From positions 22,275,521-22,339,520 of the forward strand of contig OX291544.1 in assembly GCA_946406115.1 (NCBI GenBank): a stretch of DNA of 64,000 bases, given 5' to 3'. How positions within the stretch are numbered: the first letter of the stretch is position 1; each line of letters opens with the position of its first letter. The notes beneath the pieces are model-generated. The model did not search any database and was not told where the DNA came from. It saw nothing but the letters and a program-made list of their open reading frames with translations. Source of the stretch: Apoda limacodes (taxonomy: Eukaryota; Arthropoda; Insecta; Lepidoptera; Limacodidae). This document shows positions 35,605 to 48,377 of the stretch, in pieces. Made by a program: the position numbers and the translations under genes.

Positions 35605-36560
35605 CCAAATTCCGAAAAAAGTGGTAATGGGTTGGAGTAAGGTCTGGGGAGTATAGTGGGTAACGGAGACATTCCAATCCTAGCTCCTCTCGTTTCACCA
35701 CCGTCTGTTGTGCACTGTGTGGTCTAGCGTTGTCCTGAAGCAGCAGTGGGCTAGAGCGGTTGACCAATCTCGGCTGTTTAACGGCTAGCTTTTCCATCAT
35801 GGTTTCCAATTGTTGGCAATACAGATCTGCCGTAATCGTCTGACCAGATCTTAGGAAGCTGTAGTGGATGACATCAACGCTGGTCCACCAGACACTAACC
35901 AGTATCTTTTTTAGAGTCAACTTCCGTATGGGGCAGGATTTAACCGGTACTCCTGGATTTAACCACTGTGATGAGCGTTTCCGATTATCGTATAGGATCC
36001 ATTTTTTATCACAAGTAATGATACGATTCAAAATCCCCTCGTTATTTTGACGGTTGAGTAACGTGACGCAGCAGTCGACGCATGTTTGTTGGTTTGCTTC
36101 ACTTAGTTAATGCAGTACCCATTTTATAAGCTTTTTCACTTTTCTAATTTGTTTCAAATGATTTAAATGGTTTTATCACTCTCACCGAAGCCTGCTAACT
36201 AAGCTAACTCGGACGTGGTTTGAGATGGATCCGATTCCACGATCACTTTCAATTCCTCATTAACAACTAGGGTCTCCGGTTCTTTGTTTCTTCTTCTTCT
36301 TTGTTCTAGAGGTTAAAATTTCCAGAACGAAAGCTTTGGAACCAAAAACGCACTGTGTTTTCTTTTACAGTAGCTTCTACACATCATTAATGCTTCGAGC
36401 TGTTTCTGCAGCGCTAGTGCCACGATGGAATTCGTGTTCGAAAATAATGCGATATTTTACGTTTTCCATATTGAGCACAGAACGATGTCAAAGCAAAATT
36501 GAATGACGCGAAAAACAAAAAGACAAGCATTAAATTGAAATAAATTTGAATTTGGAATTC
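35418..36560 (-). pseudogene. Mariner transposase (cecropia-like), frameshifted
   Basis: Minus strand. A start ATG at 36469 begins MENVKYRIIFEHEFHRGTSA, followed by an early stop. Further on are IITCDKKWILYDN, LVSVWWTSVDVIHYSFL, LQDNARPHSA and RYPLYSPDLTPTHYHFFRNL, then after a frameshift GKKFNSDEAVQ and IFFSKGIN. The order and the DD34D residues (D of TCDKKW, D of LQDNARPH, D of YSPDL) identify a mariner transposase of usual length. Several stops and shifts make it inactive. Terminal inverted repeats could not be defined with confidence. Confidence 0.85.
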
Positions 36561-36828
36561 TTAACTAAACGCCCCGGCTTTTTGAGATCAAAGTGGCCAG
36601 TTCTATAAAACATCAATTTTATACGTAAGGACCAAGTGTGTATTTTGAGTTTTTTTTTCGAGTTTAATTATATTGTCTAATTCAAATAAATACAGATGTT
36701 ATATTTAATTATAATGTCTGACTTAGATTTTACTTTTGATACTTTCTGTGTGTTTTCGTTTAAATTTTTCTCCTTATAAATATCCCTATATTATACATTA
36801 TTAAAATTAACAAAATCTAAGTGCTACT

Positions 36829-36922
36829 GTGAGTTGGTGTTGGTGTGGGTGTGTGTGCGTTCGTGTGCGCGCTTGTGTTAGTAGGTGTGTGTGTTTATGT
36901 GGACGTTAGTGTGTGTGCGTAT
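36829..36922 (+). repeat. Imperfect (GT)n microsatellite
   Basis: GT-rich tract with GTGTGTGTGCG words interrupted by TTCGTGTGCGCGC and TTATGTGGACG. Confidence 0.85.
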
Positions 36923-37199
36923 TTTAATTTTGAGTTATATCATGGGGCTTAATAATAATTCTGTTTCATCATAATTTAGCGACTATAAATAACTTTACAA
37001 AGTTGGTTGTATACATTAGGTCCAATAAATAGATTGTATGATTGTGCAAACTTTGTTTTACATTGAGGCACCTTAAATACTTTATCTTTTGTACGCTTCT
37101 TCTTAAAGTAGTTTGCGATTTTTTTGTGTGGATCTAGAATGATTGATATGAGGAATAATTCTCTAACTATAAGTACTGAAGCTTGTAAGGTTGGGTTGT

Positions 37200-37905
37200 T
37201 GAAAATTTGTAGGGTATAAATAGCATAACCTTAAAAATAGCGCGTTGTGCTTTTTCTACTTTGATGAGAGTTGATTTATAGCATCACCCCCAGGAACTTA
37301 TACCATAAGTAAGTGATTGACATAAATAAAAGTAAGTAGCAGTAACTAACAGTAGCTGTTGGCGATTACACACATGTCTAAAAGTTTTAAAAATGTATAT
37401 CAATTTTCTTATTCTGGCTGTAAGAACATGAGTGTACTCCTTCCAGTTTAGGTTACTATCAAGCATGTGCAAGATATTTTATGACGGAGGTATTTGTTAG
37501 CTCTGAACAATCACAAAGTAAATTTCGTTTTCCACATGCATGTGCTTTGATTTTGTGTTGTAGTAGAAGATTATTCGTTAACCAATTACAGACTCTATCA
37601 AAGCCGTCACTGGCAGATGAATTTACTTATTACCAAGTGTTGCCCTCAAACAAAAGAACTGTGTCATCTGCATCAGATATTATATGGCCGTTTGATAATG
37701 AGAGTTGACAAAAGTAGCGTAGGGCCCAATATTCTTCCTTGTGGGACACCAAATTCTACGCATTGTTCGTTACTTTTATACTCCCCTATTTGAACGACTT
37801 GTTTTCTATTTGAAAGGTAATCAGTAAAAAGCTTGTACTGAGTTCCGCGTATACCAAGCCTTTGAAATTTTTCTAAGAGTAGCACTGTAGGAATTGTGTA
37901 TCGTT
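37200..37905 (-). pseudogene. Jockey/CR1-type reverse transcriptase fragment
   Basis: Minus strand: LLLEKFQRLGIRGTQYKLFT, YLSNRKQVVQI, FGVPQGRILGPTLL (RT motif usually GVPQGSILGP), then HMLDSNLNWKEYTHVL, IRKLIYIFKTFRHVC and SLTYGISSWG. Palm and thumb segments are in order with breaks between. YADD is lost or in a shifted stretch. Confidence 0.75.
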
Positions 37906-37914
37906 TGTAATTTT

Positions 37915-38245
37915 ACAAAGACTACCTATTGAACTCACGCAATAAAACAGTATTGTAATTAGTTAGTAAAGCTAGTTGTCGTTTATTATCTTTACGATTC
38001 GAAAGTGTTCTTAAACCCATTTGAATAAATATATTGAGAACTAATAGCATTTGACCACTTACTAATAGAAGCTTGCGTCTGATCTGAAGATTGTCTGCAT
38101 AGAGATAGTAGAGAGAAGATATGTGACATGTAATTAAATTAATAAAAGTTGCAAAGAAAAGTGATGACAACACGCCACTTTGGGGAACGCTAGCAAACGT
38201 GACTGTTAAATCAACAGTCTTTCTTGGCATTTACATTTAACATTA
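37915..38245 (-). pseudogene. Second non-LTR reverse transcriptase fragment
   Basis: Minus-strand frame reads SVPQSGVLSSLFFATFINLI then LYYLYADNLQIRR. It corresponds to GVPQxSVLSPLLFxxFIN and YADDLQIY of a non-LTR RT, with the second catalytic Asp replaced by Asn (ADN). It differs from its neighbour at 37200-37905 and is a separate insertion. Confidence 0.7.
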
Positions 38246-38255
38246 TTATAAGTTG

Positions 38256-38530
38256 TTGGTGGCCTAGGTGTTTCAGTGTTTGTCTTGTGTTCTAGAGGGT
38301 GTCCGAAAAAGTATTTTCTGAATTGTTTATTTACAACATTGACTTTTCGGTGAAGGAAAACATCGTGAGAAAATCTGCATACATCAAATAAAAGACGTAT
38401 GTAAAGTCCCCAAACCGCAGTGGGCCTACGTTTGAACCAGGACCAAAATTCCCCCGCCTACGGCAAAGGTAGGCTGTGCCCCAACAGTGAGGACGTTCAA
38501 GGCTGGTAAGAAATTCTTATGATGCAGCCC
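38256..38530 (+). mobile_element. SINE-like repeat, copy 1
   Basis: Contains GGTGGCCTAGGTGTTTCAG, GGTGAAGGAAAACATCGTGA and a 3' part with AGGCTGTGCCCCAACAGTGA then AAGGCTGGTAAGAAATTCTT. The same modules in the same order occur at 49355-49590 and 61778-62005. The start resembles a tRNA-type A box. Known as a common moth SINE-like repeat. Confidence 0.55.
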
Positions 38531-38539
38531 TGGATCTAG

Positions 38540-39890
38540 GTTTAGGTAAAACTAGCTGTGCCTACTACCCTTTGCATGGGCCGTGGGTAATGCCTAAATA
38601 GTGACCAAGGATACAAGTATGTCATGCCATATGTTTATTATGACCATATTAAAAAAAGTGTTTTTTTAACAAATCAAACTACAAACAAAAACAATTGTTG
38701 CCAATCAAACAAATATTACACATCTCTCTTACACTCCCACTTCTACTTGAGAACGTCTGTTTTATTCAAGTAGTCTTTTAAACAGTACTTTTGAATCATA
38801 AGTTTACCTTATTGTTAATTTTATAAACTTTACCGGTTCGAAATTATTTTACTACTGAAAGGAACTGGCAAGAAACTAAGTAGTCAATCTACTATATTTT
38901 TTCATTGGACGAGTGACGGCTAGTGGCCCATTTTTCTGAGCTCATCCTCCGTGCGTCGAGGGTATATTGAACTGTCGGTCCTGATCGTTTTTAAAAGGCA
39001 GCAGGCAAATGCCTTGTGGGCAGCTTAAAAACTCCGATAGTCAAGTGGCTACTTTCTCGACAATATTCAATTCGCTCTTCACCAGCCAGAATTGTTAAGA
39101 AAAATAATAGCAGACATTTAAACTATTACTTACTAAAACCGTACAATAATATACCGTAAAAATTAAAATTAAAAAGATTTGTATACGGAAAAAACAACTG
39201 TATTTTCCTCAACAGAGTGTTCTGAGCGTTTAGTAATGTGCGCCAAGTGATAAAGTAAGGCATGACATAGACATATTTTAGTACTACAATCTTTAAAAAT
39301 AAATATTAGTAGGTATTAAAATTTGATTACATCAAATTAATTACTTTTCTTAAATTTCTCACGCCATAGTTGTACTATATATATGATGAAATGGAAGTAC
39401 ACGGATGCAACTTGGCTATGATTGATTTTGCATGTATTCTGCAACTGTGACTACATGCCAAATTAATAGTCATAAAATGCTGTATAGCCTTAAAAGTCAT
39501 GAAAAAAAACTAAGAAACAGTAGGTATATAATTGTTCTGCAGTAGAGAATATTATTGAAATACGTCTTTCTATTGAAAACAAAAAAGATTGGTCCGGCAG
39601 CAACAACCTTGCGAGTTAGTTATCGAAGAATTCTGGCAAAAAAATGCACGCCATATTAGATCCGCCATCTTGAATTTTGAAACACTGTCAAAAATTGTAG
39701 CAGTCGTACTTCTCTGCGTGCCAGCTGGAAAATTATTCCTTCCCGAGCAAACTTAGAGGTGTACATGTTCTGCAAAGGGGACCTAACGATTATCCTGGCA
39801 GCATACAGCAATATGCTTCATGTTTACTTTTTCGTAACGAATGGCAGGATAAAAATGAAGCATATTTAAGCCCCGCCCCCAGACAGAGAG
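38540..39890. other. Intergenic, nothing recognised
   Basis: No supported gene. Possible old repeat sequence around 38920-39120 and 39590-39870, which I cannot assign. Confidence 0.4.
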
Positions 39891-39892
39891 AA

Positions 39893-40677
39893 ACTTAGCT
39901 TTTTTTTTTTATATACCACTAAGGTGGCAAACAAGCACACGGTCCGCCTGATGGTAAGCGGTCACCGTAGCCTATGGACGCTTGCAACACCAGAAGTATC
40001 ACTCGCGCGTTGCCGACCCTTCAAAAATCCAATAAGTTCTTTCTTGAAGAACCCCATACTGTAGTCCTTAGAGAAAACCTTGGCAGGGAGCTCATTCCAC
40101 AACCCAAGCGTTCGCGGGAGGAAGTTTCTCTGAAACCGTACTGTACGCGACAATTTCGGTTCTAAAGTGTGAGAATGAATTCTCTGCCGAAGGCGAGCGG
40201 TGCGATGGTAGAAAGTAGCCGTGGGCATCATTTTAAACAATTCCTCAGAACACATCCCATTGTACAACCGGTAGAACACACACAGGGAGGCAAAGTATCT
40301 CCTCAGACTTAAGGGTTTGATACGGCAAGTGAGTTTGGGATCGTCGACAATTCTCACAGCCCGTCGTTGAACCGAGTCAAAAGGTCCAAGCTGGTATCCG
40401 GGTGCACCTGCCCAGAGATGGCAGCAGTACTCCATATGGGGCCGAACTTGCGACTTGTAAAGCAGCAACCTCTGCCATGACGTGAAGTACTGCCTCGCTC
40501 TGTTGAGTACACCTACTTTTTTGGACGCCAGTTTCACCTTATCTTGTAAATGATATCGGAACTGAACATCGCTGGAGATGTCAACACCAAGGATCCCAAT
40601 GCTCTTGGAGATGGAGAGGGGAGTGTTCTGGAATTTTGGGACTACAGTGAATGGGGTTTTCTTAGTTTTTCACCGGT
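39893..40677 (-). mobile_element. CR1-like non-LTR retrotransposon, 3' part with open C-terminal ORF2
   Basis: The minus-strand frame is open from about 40677 to 39962: KTPFTVVPKFQNTPLS, IGILGVDISSDVQFRYHLQD, ARQYFTSWQRLLLYKSQVRP, HMEYCCHLWAGAPGYQLGP, VQRRAVRIVDDPKL, CVFYRLYNGM, NFLPRTLGLWNELP, FFKKELIGFLKGRQRASDTS. This is the thumb and C-terminal region of lepidopteran CR1/jockey ORF2, ending in a stop at 39962. The 3' UTR contains ACCATCAGGCGGACCGTGTG and a terminal A-run (T-run on + strand at 39900-39910). 5'-truncated, as is usual for this class. Confidence 0.85.
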
Positions 40678-40689
40678 AGTGGGTATTTA

Positions 40690-42930
40690 AAGTAATCGCA
40701 ATGGACAGTGCTGTCAACTAGGATTTCTTATTTCAGAGATTCAGATAAAAAAAAATTATTGACTATTCCTTCCACGTATTATGACTTGCAAGCTTACGAT
40801 TAAAACTAAATCTAAGCTAAAAACAATATCAAAATCTTAGTGTTATCGAGAGATACCCATATTGATACTTTAGGAACAACTTCGCAAGTTCACAATACTG
40901 GATTCAGTTTGTAAATAGGTGACCTGTTATATATTTACCTTTAATAACAGACCAAAATCCGTTTAGTAAGGAATTTTAGTACACTTAATACATGTGACAT
41001 TTCATAAAACCTTCGTATTTCTCGATCGCGGTAGAGAAAAATCAACAGTTTTAGCGAATCATAAATTTATTATCATTATATTCTTCATACCACAACGCTC
41101 TCTAGGCTGCGACGTTGGATGCTTTGTGTTCTGTTAGGTGAAAGGATGCCTATATGTTGTGAATGGTCACCCTGGTGGTTTTGGCAATCCACCCCGACTT
41201 TTTCGGCCTGCCATGTGTTTAATGACCAGGAGCTTTTAAAGTTGTCAGGCCCCAGTCTGGCTCCGCACCCAAAGTTTTTTAGAAGGCAATGCATAGTTAT
41301 AGTCGAATGACATATTTAATGCCAAGTTCGGCAATATTATCTAACAATATTTAATCACCAATTATGTTTACGAATTAACATTAAAACGCATATTTAATAC
41401 CAGCTTTTACCTCGCGGCTTCAACCGTGCCGTATTCCGTTAGATTTTTCGCCGTGAGATTCCTAAATGCTTTATGTTATACTACCATTATCCAGCTACCA
41501 TGATGCAAAAACTAAGTAAAATGCTGCAATGCAAAGAAGGAGTGCCCCGCGGTACCACCAGGGAAAAAACCTCTTTTCGTGGGAACTCTTAAACGGGACA
41601 AAGAATGTGCTATGTCCTTTGACATCCTCCGTGCCATCTCTGTACTAAAAATAAAGTTACTCCGTTACTCCGTCAAGGAATATTTCCGTGTGTGTGTTGT
41701 AATTTTCCGTGGAATCAGAATAATAAGTATTTTTTATTAAAATATAAAGAAGGTTCTATCAATAGATAGTTCCCTTTCCCTTCCGTGTCAGTCCCTAACC
41801 AAAACAAACCCATAGTAAACCAGTTTGCTATAGTAAGTTATAGTTGTACCTACAGTTTGTCCACGTGGAATTTAGCTATAGGATTATACTTATTCCTGCG
41901 ATAACTTTTATTTCTTCAACTATCCTTGTGCCAAATTTCAGTCCTATTGAATGCTCCGTTACGACGTGGACAAGGGCAAACAAATTCACTTTCACTCAAA
42001 GTTTAGATTTGCCATTAGAATATATATATAGATTATAATATATATTAAAATAAGAAAGAAATCACAAACTCGAGAAATTGTAGAAAATGTGTGAAAAAGC
42101 GTAGTTGAGTCCTTATAGAAAGAAGTCTGAAGCATGCCTAAAGCTAATTTTTGTCGAAGTAAGGCAAAAGTGACTTTTCATGAAATAAAAACAAAAACAA
42201 AAGTAGGTACATAACAAATTCCTATCTAGTTTTTATAAAACTAGGTTTTTTACCCTCTTTTTCTAAAGTATGTGAACTAGTGACCTTGCACCTCCGGTCT
42301 TTAGTGAGAAAACCTGCTAGGAAAATGACGTAATCCAATGACATACAATTCCATGAGCGGTGCTTATAATTTTAACCTATGAGTAACCTATAAAATATGT
42401 CAGCATCCTTATTCTATTGTATACAGAAACAAAACTAGTTATATGTCTTGAAAATTATTTCAAGAGTGGCCAAGTACGTGTCAGACTCGCACTTTCTGAA
42501 GAAGTATTATATTCCATGTTTTCTGTGTATAATATATATGTATTTACAAAAAAAAATATATATATATATCTATAATTTGTATCTGTTGTCTAGTATTCAT
42601 AGTACAAACTTTGCTTAGTTTAGGCCCAGAGGGCGCTGTGTGTAAGTGTGTAATGTCCAAAATATTTATTATTATTATCTATAAAATCTTCAATTATGAT
42701 AAAAATCAGACTTTAGGAATAGAAATATTTTGCATTTTGTACCAAAACGAGCAACGTCATTTCCGTGAAATGAGTATTATTGCTTTGTCTTAATCTGCGA
42801 GATAATACAAATTTTACTCGGGATATATATTATCTTAGAAAAGTTACTAAAAAAGGTGAACTATATTTTTTAAGATCTAAGTATCTAACAACAACCCACT
42901 CAATAGAGTGCGCGAAAATAGTAGATTGTT
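40690..42930. other. Intergenic with weak repeat signals
   Basis: No gene supported. 41430-41730 contains TCGTGGGAACTCTTAAACGG and related words known from dispersed moth repeats; 42465-42500 carries a scrap of the GGGTTCCGTACC repeat end; an (AT)n tract lies near 42550. Confidence 0.4.
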
Positions 42931-42940
42931 AAATAATTAA

Positions 42941-43416
42941 GGCCGAGCGCGCATCACGATTTTGCGTCGTGCGATAGTTGTGTCGCAGTAATATAACATA
43001 TAGGTTTGATTTGATAGTGCGCGAATATTCAACATGGAAATCGCAGCGATTTTAAAATTGTGATTTGTCACATTTTGCCGCGATGGCATACGACGCGATT
43101 GTCGCAAAAGTAAATTGCAACATGTGTAGTTGTATAGACTCACGCGCACTGCAATAATAAAATCGCAGGGCGCGGCGGCGTAAAATAAACCTTTGATATA
43201 TGTTTCAGCTGTAATAGGATGGGTCCAATATTGACAAATTTTTTTTTCTTTCATCATCTCTTCTGAAGGAGCAAGACAGTTGTACGAAGTCCATGTTGAG
43301 AATATACTATATGACGACTTTTTAATCACAGTGCCCGTAGAGAATTTTCTGCGACATTTTACAGCCTGATTTTAAAATCGTGTCGCAAAGAAACAAATCG
43401 TAATGCGCGCTCGGCC
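42941..43416. mobile_element. MITE with GGCCGAGCGCGCAT terminal inverted repeats
   Basis: Left end GGCCGAGCGCGCATCACGAT, right end ATCGTAATGCGCGCTCGGCC: inverted repeats with one mismatch, 476 bp apart. The interior is rich in TCGCA/TGCGA words on both strands. There is no transposase. The TIR type suggests a hAT-like or related DNA transposon, but the target duplication is unclear. Confidence 0.8.
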
Positions 43417-43424
43417 TAGGGTTG

Positions 43425-45295
43425 TAAGACTTGAAGTATAAAATATCTCGTCAGAAATTAGACTTTCACCCGAATTGAATACTCTACTTTTCATTTCGAA
43501 TATAAGGTAAGTAAAAAATAGTACTTAGTTTTATTTTCCTGTCAGCTCCCACTTCATAATTTTATTCTTCATCTTTTTATCAGTGTCTTGCCTTCGAAAC
43601 ACCTGGAATAGTATTTTCGATTACTTCATTTGCCTCGTCTTTTACTGAATCTGGGGTCAACATTTCAGAATTGCTTGAACTAATTTTTAGTGAAATATTT
43701 TAGTTTAATGAAAAATTACAAAATTCTTTGAAAATTTGAATTTCGGCACAGCTCATATAGTTATCCCGCCAAATTATGTATATTTTTTTTACAATTTTGT
43801 TTTTGTTGTCTGAGACATATTTCTGTGGAAATTTCCCAAAATTGACTGCGGAATTATTAGACTATTTCACTCCTTGGTCATCAAACAGTAGTAATAAATC
43901 GATATAAAACATTAGAACATTTTTCATGCAGAGTTTTTTAAGGACTGCTCTGACTATGCGTTTGAATACCTTTAACCTGTACCTACTAGTGAAGGTTTAA
44001 ACAAGCTCTCTATTTTTTTTAGATTTTTGTAATACTAGAAATATCCGATTTTCATTACTTTTTGATCTCCCCTCGTATGTACGTTCGTATTTAACTATAA
44101 AAGCATTAAGTAAGTAGGTAAAGTGCTTCAGCAGCAAATGCCCTGCAGTGTCATCTGGTGGCTTATGCCTAAAAATTATGTAAAAACCTGCTCTGGGGTG
44201 ATGTACATGTAATCCAAAAAACATCACTATAATATTCGCCTAGCCGTCAAAGAGAGTTTCTTTTGATGTCCTATAATATCATTTTATTTTTTTTATTTAT
44301 CGATCTCGGTATAAAATACCTACTTACAAAAAAAGAATATAGTTTATAGCTGTTACACAATTCAAACGTAATGTAATGTAACATACAAAACGATTTGAAT
44401 TTTATAACATTAAAATCCTTGTATTCAAAAAACTATATCCAACTTAAAACTCCTTGGCATATAACTTTTATGACTTTTGACATTGCCTTTGAATGAAGTC
44501 ATAGCAAACACAAAGCTGAATATTATGTCGCATAAAACCGCACCCGAAAGAGATCGACCAATAAACTAAAATGCAACTAAAGTCATACAAAGGCAGACAA
44601 ACATTATGTTTCCATAGTCACAGATGAATTGAATAGACTGCATGCCATACCGATACATTATCTTCGACTTTAATGCAATGTCCTGACTGATTCATCGACT
44701 CACTGACTGACTCATCATTGCCCAGCCGAAACTACTAACTGAACTGAATGATGAAATTCAGTGTAATGGCAAAGTACGTAAAGCGCGCGTCGGCAATAGT
44801 ATTCAAAGTACTTTAGTTTAGGTCTTATATTGCCTTTATAGGGGTCGAAAATTTGTATGACTTATACAGTTTCAGTCAATATTTGAAATGTAATTGATAT
44901 ATTGTATAAAGTTGATACATAAAGTTAGTGTAGGAGTTTTAACGCTAACTACGACTGGCGAAGTTAAATTACGCGCTTAACACCGCTGGCAATCAACTTG
45001 TGATAGACATATTTTGACATTGCGGGCGATATTCCTATCATATATTTTTTATAAAATATTATTTTAACCTTGAATGCTTTAGAATTGGTTATATTTAGTG
45101 AAAACAAGTCCATAAATTTATAAATATAGCGGTATGTAATTGTGCACCAAGGTTTTAGAACTAAATATTTCCATGCTTTTTTTTGATTATTTTTTGTATA
45201 AGTTATTATAAAATTGCATAGTGTTACATATTATAGTATTTTATTTATTAATATGAAAGGTTCTAAATATATATTTCACAAGCACTTTCTATCCC
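43425..45295. other. Intergenic, nothing recognised
   Basis: AT-rich, short chance ORFs only. Confidence 0.4.
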
Positions 45296-45299
45296 CCAT

Positions 45300-45425
45300 A
45301 GACTTTTCGACATTTCCTCTGTCCAAAATTTGTCTGCGAGACATCGCTTTTAAGCGATAAGACAGCCTACATTGCTATGTTTTGTATGTTTTTTAATCTT
45401 ATTTCCTAATTTTACTGTAAAATAA
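45300..45425 (+). mobile_element. AGCGATAAGAC-type repeat tail
   Basis: GAGACATCGCTTTTAAGCGA followed by TAAGACAGCCTA and an AT-rich end, the plus-strand counterpart of the tail at 6113-6240. Confidence 0.45.
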
Positions 45426-45904
45426 AGAATTTGCATACTTCTATTTAAAATTAAAATATTCACACAATCAGTGTTTAATTATGAAAACATACCTAAGAGC
45501 AATGAAAGTTTATACTTATATTAAAAGATATCAATGCCTAATAGTATTAGTATTTTTAACACTATACTAATTACTTACTTATTGGTATCATAATAATATC
45601 CCAGCCTAAATATTACCTTAGCGGTATAAAAAAATAAAACATTATGACTATCAAGTTTGTGATAATATTATGTTGGTGTTGGTAGTAAACAAATCCAAAC
45701 AGGCTTTCGTTTATTGCCACAGTCTCACTAGTAACGGGACACCAGTTAGGCCTAAATGCTGGTGGCCCAAATTAGAATAACAACTGTTTTTATCTTTAAC
45801 CTAAATCTTAGTTTTAAAATTTGGTCATAAACATGTATGACTATTTACAGACAAAACTTTCTAAATCGCAAGGTACTGTGCCTTTATGAATGTCCTTATA
45901 ATAA

Positions 45905-45955
45905 AAAACTGGTCAAGTGCGAGTTGGATTCGCGTGCAAAGGTTTCTGTACCATC
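45905..45955 (-). mobile_element. Fragment of the GGGTTCCGTACC repeat
   Basis: GGTCAAGTGCGAGTTGGATT then CGCGTGCAAAGG and CTGTACC form the reverse complement of the repeat's right end. Confidence 0.5.
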
Positions 45956-46775
45956 ACACAATACTAAATCTTATTCCGACAGATACTCGAATATTCATAT
46001 TGCACTTGTATCAGACATCATTGAGTTATGCCAATAGAACGTTCACGAATCTAGTTCAATGTTTTAAAAAAAATGACAGTCTCATCCCACTTACATGCAT
46101 TGAAATAAAGAAATGCGTATTTAAATTAATAAATAATATTTCAATAATTTATTTTTTATTAAAGTTCATAAATAACATCCAAAAACCCTTAAAAATGTAA
46201 TTCTATATAAATTTCAGAACAAACGCAAGCATAACAATTAGATTCCATAAAACAAGTACAAAACGTAAAAAATATTCTTTTAAGTTTGATATCTATTTTT
46301 TTCATAAATAAAATTTTTATCATGCAAAACATTCAATTATTTATAAGAACATAATATATTTATTATACATTATTACATCATATGAGCGTATATATGAAAG
46401 ATATTTATGTAAATTATATTTTTTTGTTTTTTTTTATCTTTGTAGTACGAGTTTATTTTTTATTTTATTTATTCATAACTCAAATAGAATTAGAATACAA
46501 ATCTTTATTAGAAGCTTCAGCACCCATAATGATACTTGATTACCTATAGTAGATTACCATAGTGATTTAACATAGTGGCAAGGGTTAAAAATTGAGGTAT
46601 GAGTTATTTTATTGTATAGGCGTGGACTAATATAATAGTTATGCCTACTTGCAAAGGTCGTTTTACTGTATTCAACTAGACATACTTTAGGTTGGTGACG
46701 TCTCATGTAACATGGCAGGGACCTAGTGAAAGGCAGTGTTTGGAGTTAACGTAAGGTAGTATGAAAAATGAAAAG

Positions 46776-47690
46776 TTATCTCACTGTAAAAATTTTATTT
46801 TCCAAGTATAACTGCGCTGTGGGATATCTGAATTTCTTAAACGTCATAACTTTCAACACAGCGCTTTGTGCTCTTTCTAGTTTAAGCAGATGAGTTTTAT
46901 CAGCACCTGCCCAGACAGAAATGCAGTAACTAAAGATTGACTTACATAAAGCTTTATATACCACTAGCTGACCGGAAAGACGTTGTCCTGCATGAAACCG
47001 ACTGCAGCGCCATCTGCCGGGCTGATTTGTGAATCTAAAACATCCAGGGCGCCGCCCAAACATACAAAAAAGTGCATTCAAATTGGTTCAGCCGTTTAGG
47101 AGGAGTACAGTGACATACACACGTACAGTAGCATTATATATATAAAGATAATTAGTGTGAATCGGCTGACGATTGACGTAATTTTTTCATTACTGAATTT
47201 AATTTTGGTACTCTAGTACATAGAACATCAATATGCTTGCTTATGTCAGTTTAAGCTTTAGTCAATGCACAGTCCAAGATATTTGATGTCACTAGTTCTT
47301 GCTCAGCATGAGCAGGAGTTTGAAGGCGATTGACACGCATGTGCTTCTATTGTGAGATTTTCCGGCGGTGTTTGCGAACTTTTTATAAAGAAAGTGATAT
47401 ATTTAGTTTTTTTAGGGTTTAAGGTTAACAGATTTGGAGTCAACCATTTTGTTACTATATGTAAGGCATTATTGGCATGTATTTTAGTAGTATGCCTGCC
47501 ATCGCCACTTATAACGAGTGCAGTGTCATCAGCACAGGAGGCTATTTCACAATTGGGAATAACCAGTTGGTAAAAGTCATTTTAATAAATTTTAAATAAA
47601 TTGGGCCCTAATATGCTTCCTTGTGGTACTCCGTGACTCTGTTTTAATTCGTTACTAACGATATAATAGCCAGGTTATTAAATATATGTT
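46776..47690 (-). pseudogene. Jockey-like reverse transcriptase, split by a small insertion
   Basis: Minus strand. Upstream part: HGVPQGSILGP (about 47605-47638), IPNCEIASCADDTALVI with CADD in the YADD position (about 47505-47550), and LTPNLLTLNPKKTKYITFF. Downstream part: YKALCKSIFSYCISVWAGAD, KLERAQSAVLKVMTF, YLENKIFTVR. A repeat (about 46966-47150, with CAGCCGTTTAGGAGGAGTAC and a TA-rich tail) interrupts it. It is inactive. Confidence 0.75.
46966..47150 (+). mobile_element. Short interspersed repeat inside the RT fragment
   Basis: Starts at ACTAGCTGACC, contains GCGCCATCTGCCGGGC and TTGGTTCAGCCGTTTAGGAG, ends with a TATATATAAAGATA tail. These modules belong to a repeat commonly seen in moth genomes. 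It separates two RT pieces that would otherwise be contiguous. Confidence 0.55.
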
Positions 47691-47754
47691 AAATAAGTTT
47701 CGAAAATTGAACTTTCTGGAGGCCGGTGTGAAATAACCATTAATTTAGTTCTGT

Positions 47755-47985
47755 AATCTGCCTTAATGGACTGTGCCATAGCCTCACAAAATTGGCCACA
47801 CATTAGAAAAAGTTGAAGTGAACCTGTGGCCTTTTTTCTCTGTCTTTTTACAGTTTATTAACGTCATTCATTTTGTTTGTTGATGTTTATTAAAATAAGT
47901 TTGAAAGAGACAAAAAAACACCACAGTTTCACTTAGTCTCTGTCACACTTTTGTGTATATTTGTTTCACAACTGGCTAGGAAATG
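47755..47985. repeat. Unnamed repeat with GGCTAGGAAATGCGCT end, copy 1
   Basis: Shares TTGGCCACACATTAGAAA, GTCACACTTTTG and ACTGGCTAGGAAATGCGCTG with 53620-53765 in the same order. Class unknown. Confidence 0.45.
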
Positions 47986-48377
47986 CGCTGTCCGGTTTTT
48001 ATGTCTATTTACAAGTACAAATTTATTATTCAGTTATATTTATGTTAATGATTCTATAATTTTTAATAATAATTTGACATTAAACTTAATCAATTGAATG
48101 TCAGATTTGTGCAAACTGCTAATTTTTCTATATGCAACTTGCGGAAATAAAATTCAAATATAAATAGCATTAATTTGCCTGAATAAAATAGAATTTGATT
48201 ATTTTATCATAAGTCTCGCAGCTACTAAGACTTTAGGACAATGTATGTAATGTAATGAAGACATCTTTACGTAAGTCATTAGGTGTTTATAAATAATCAA
48301 CTTGTCAATAATTTTCTCTTTATTTTTTTAATTAAGTATTAGATTTATAGCTTTTAAGAATATAAAATATGCAGCGC

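Noticed and set aside
41085..41294. Minus-strand ORF with Cys residues, possible gag-type zinc knuckle
   Set aside because: The Cys/His spacing does not fit CX2CX4HX4C and no neighbouring retroelement frame supports it.
42937..43329. 130-codon minus-strand ORF
   Set aside because: It lies almost wholly within the MITE at 42941-43416 and reads its repeats by chance.
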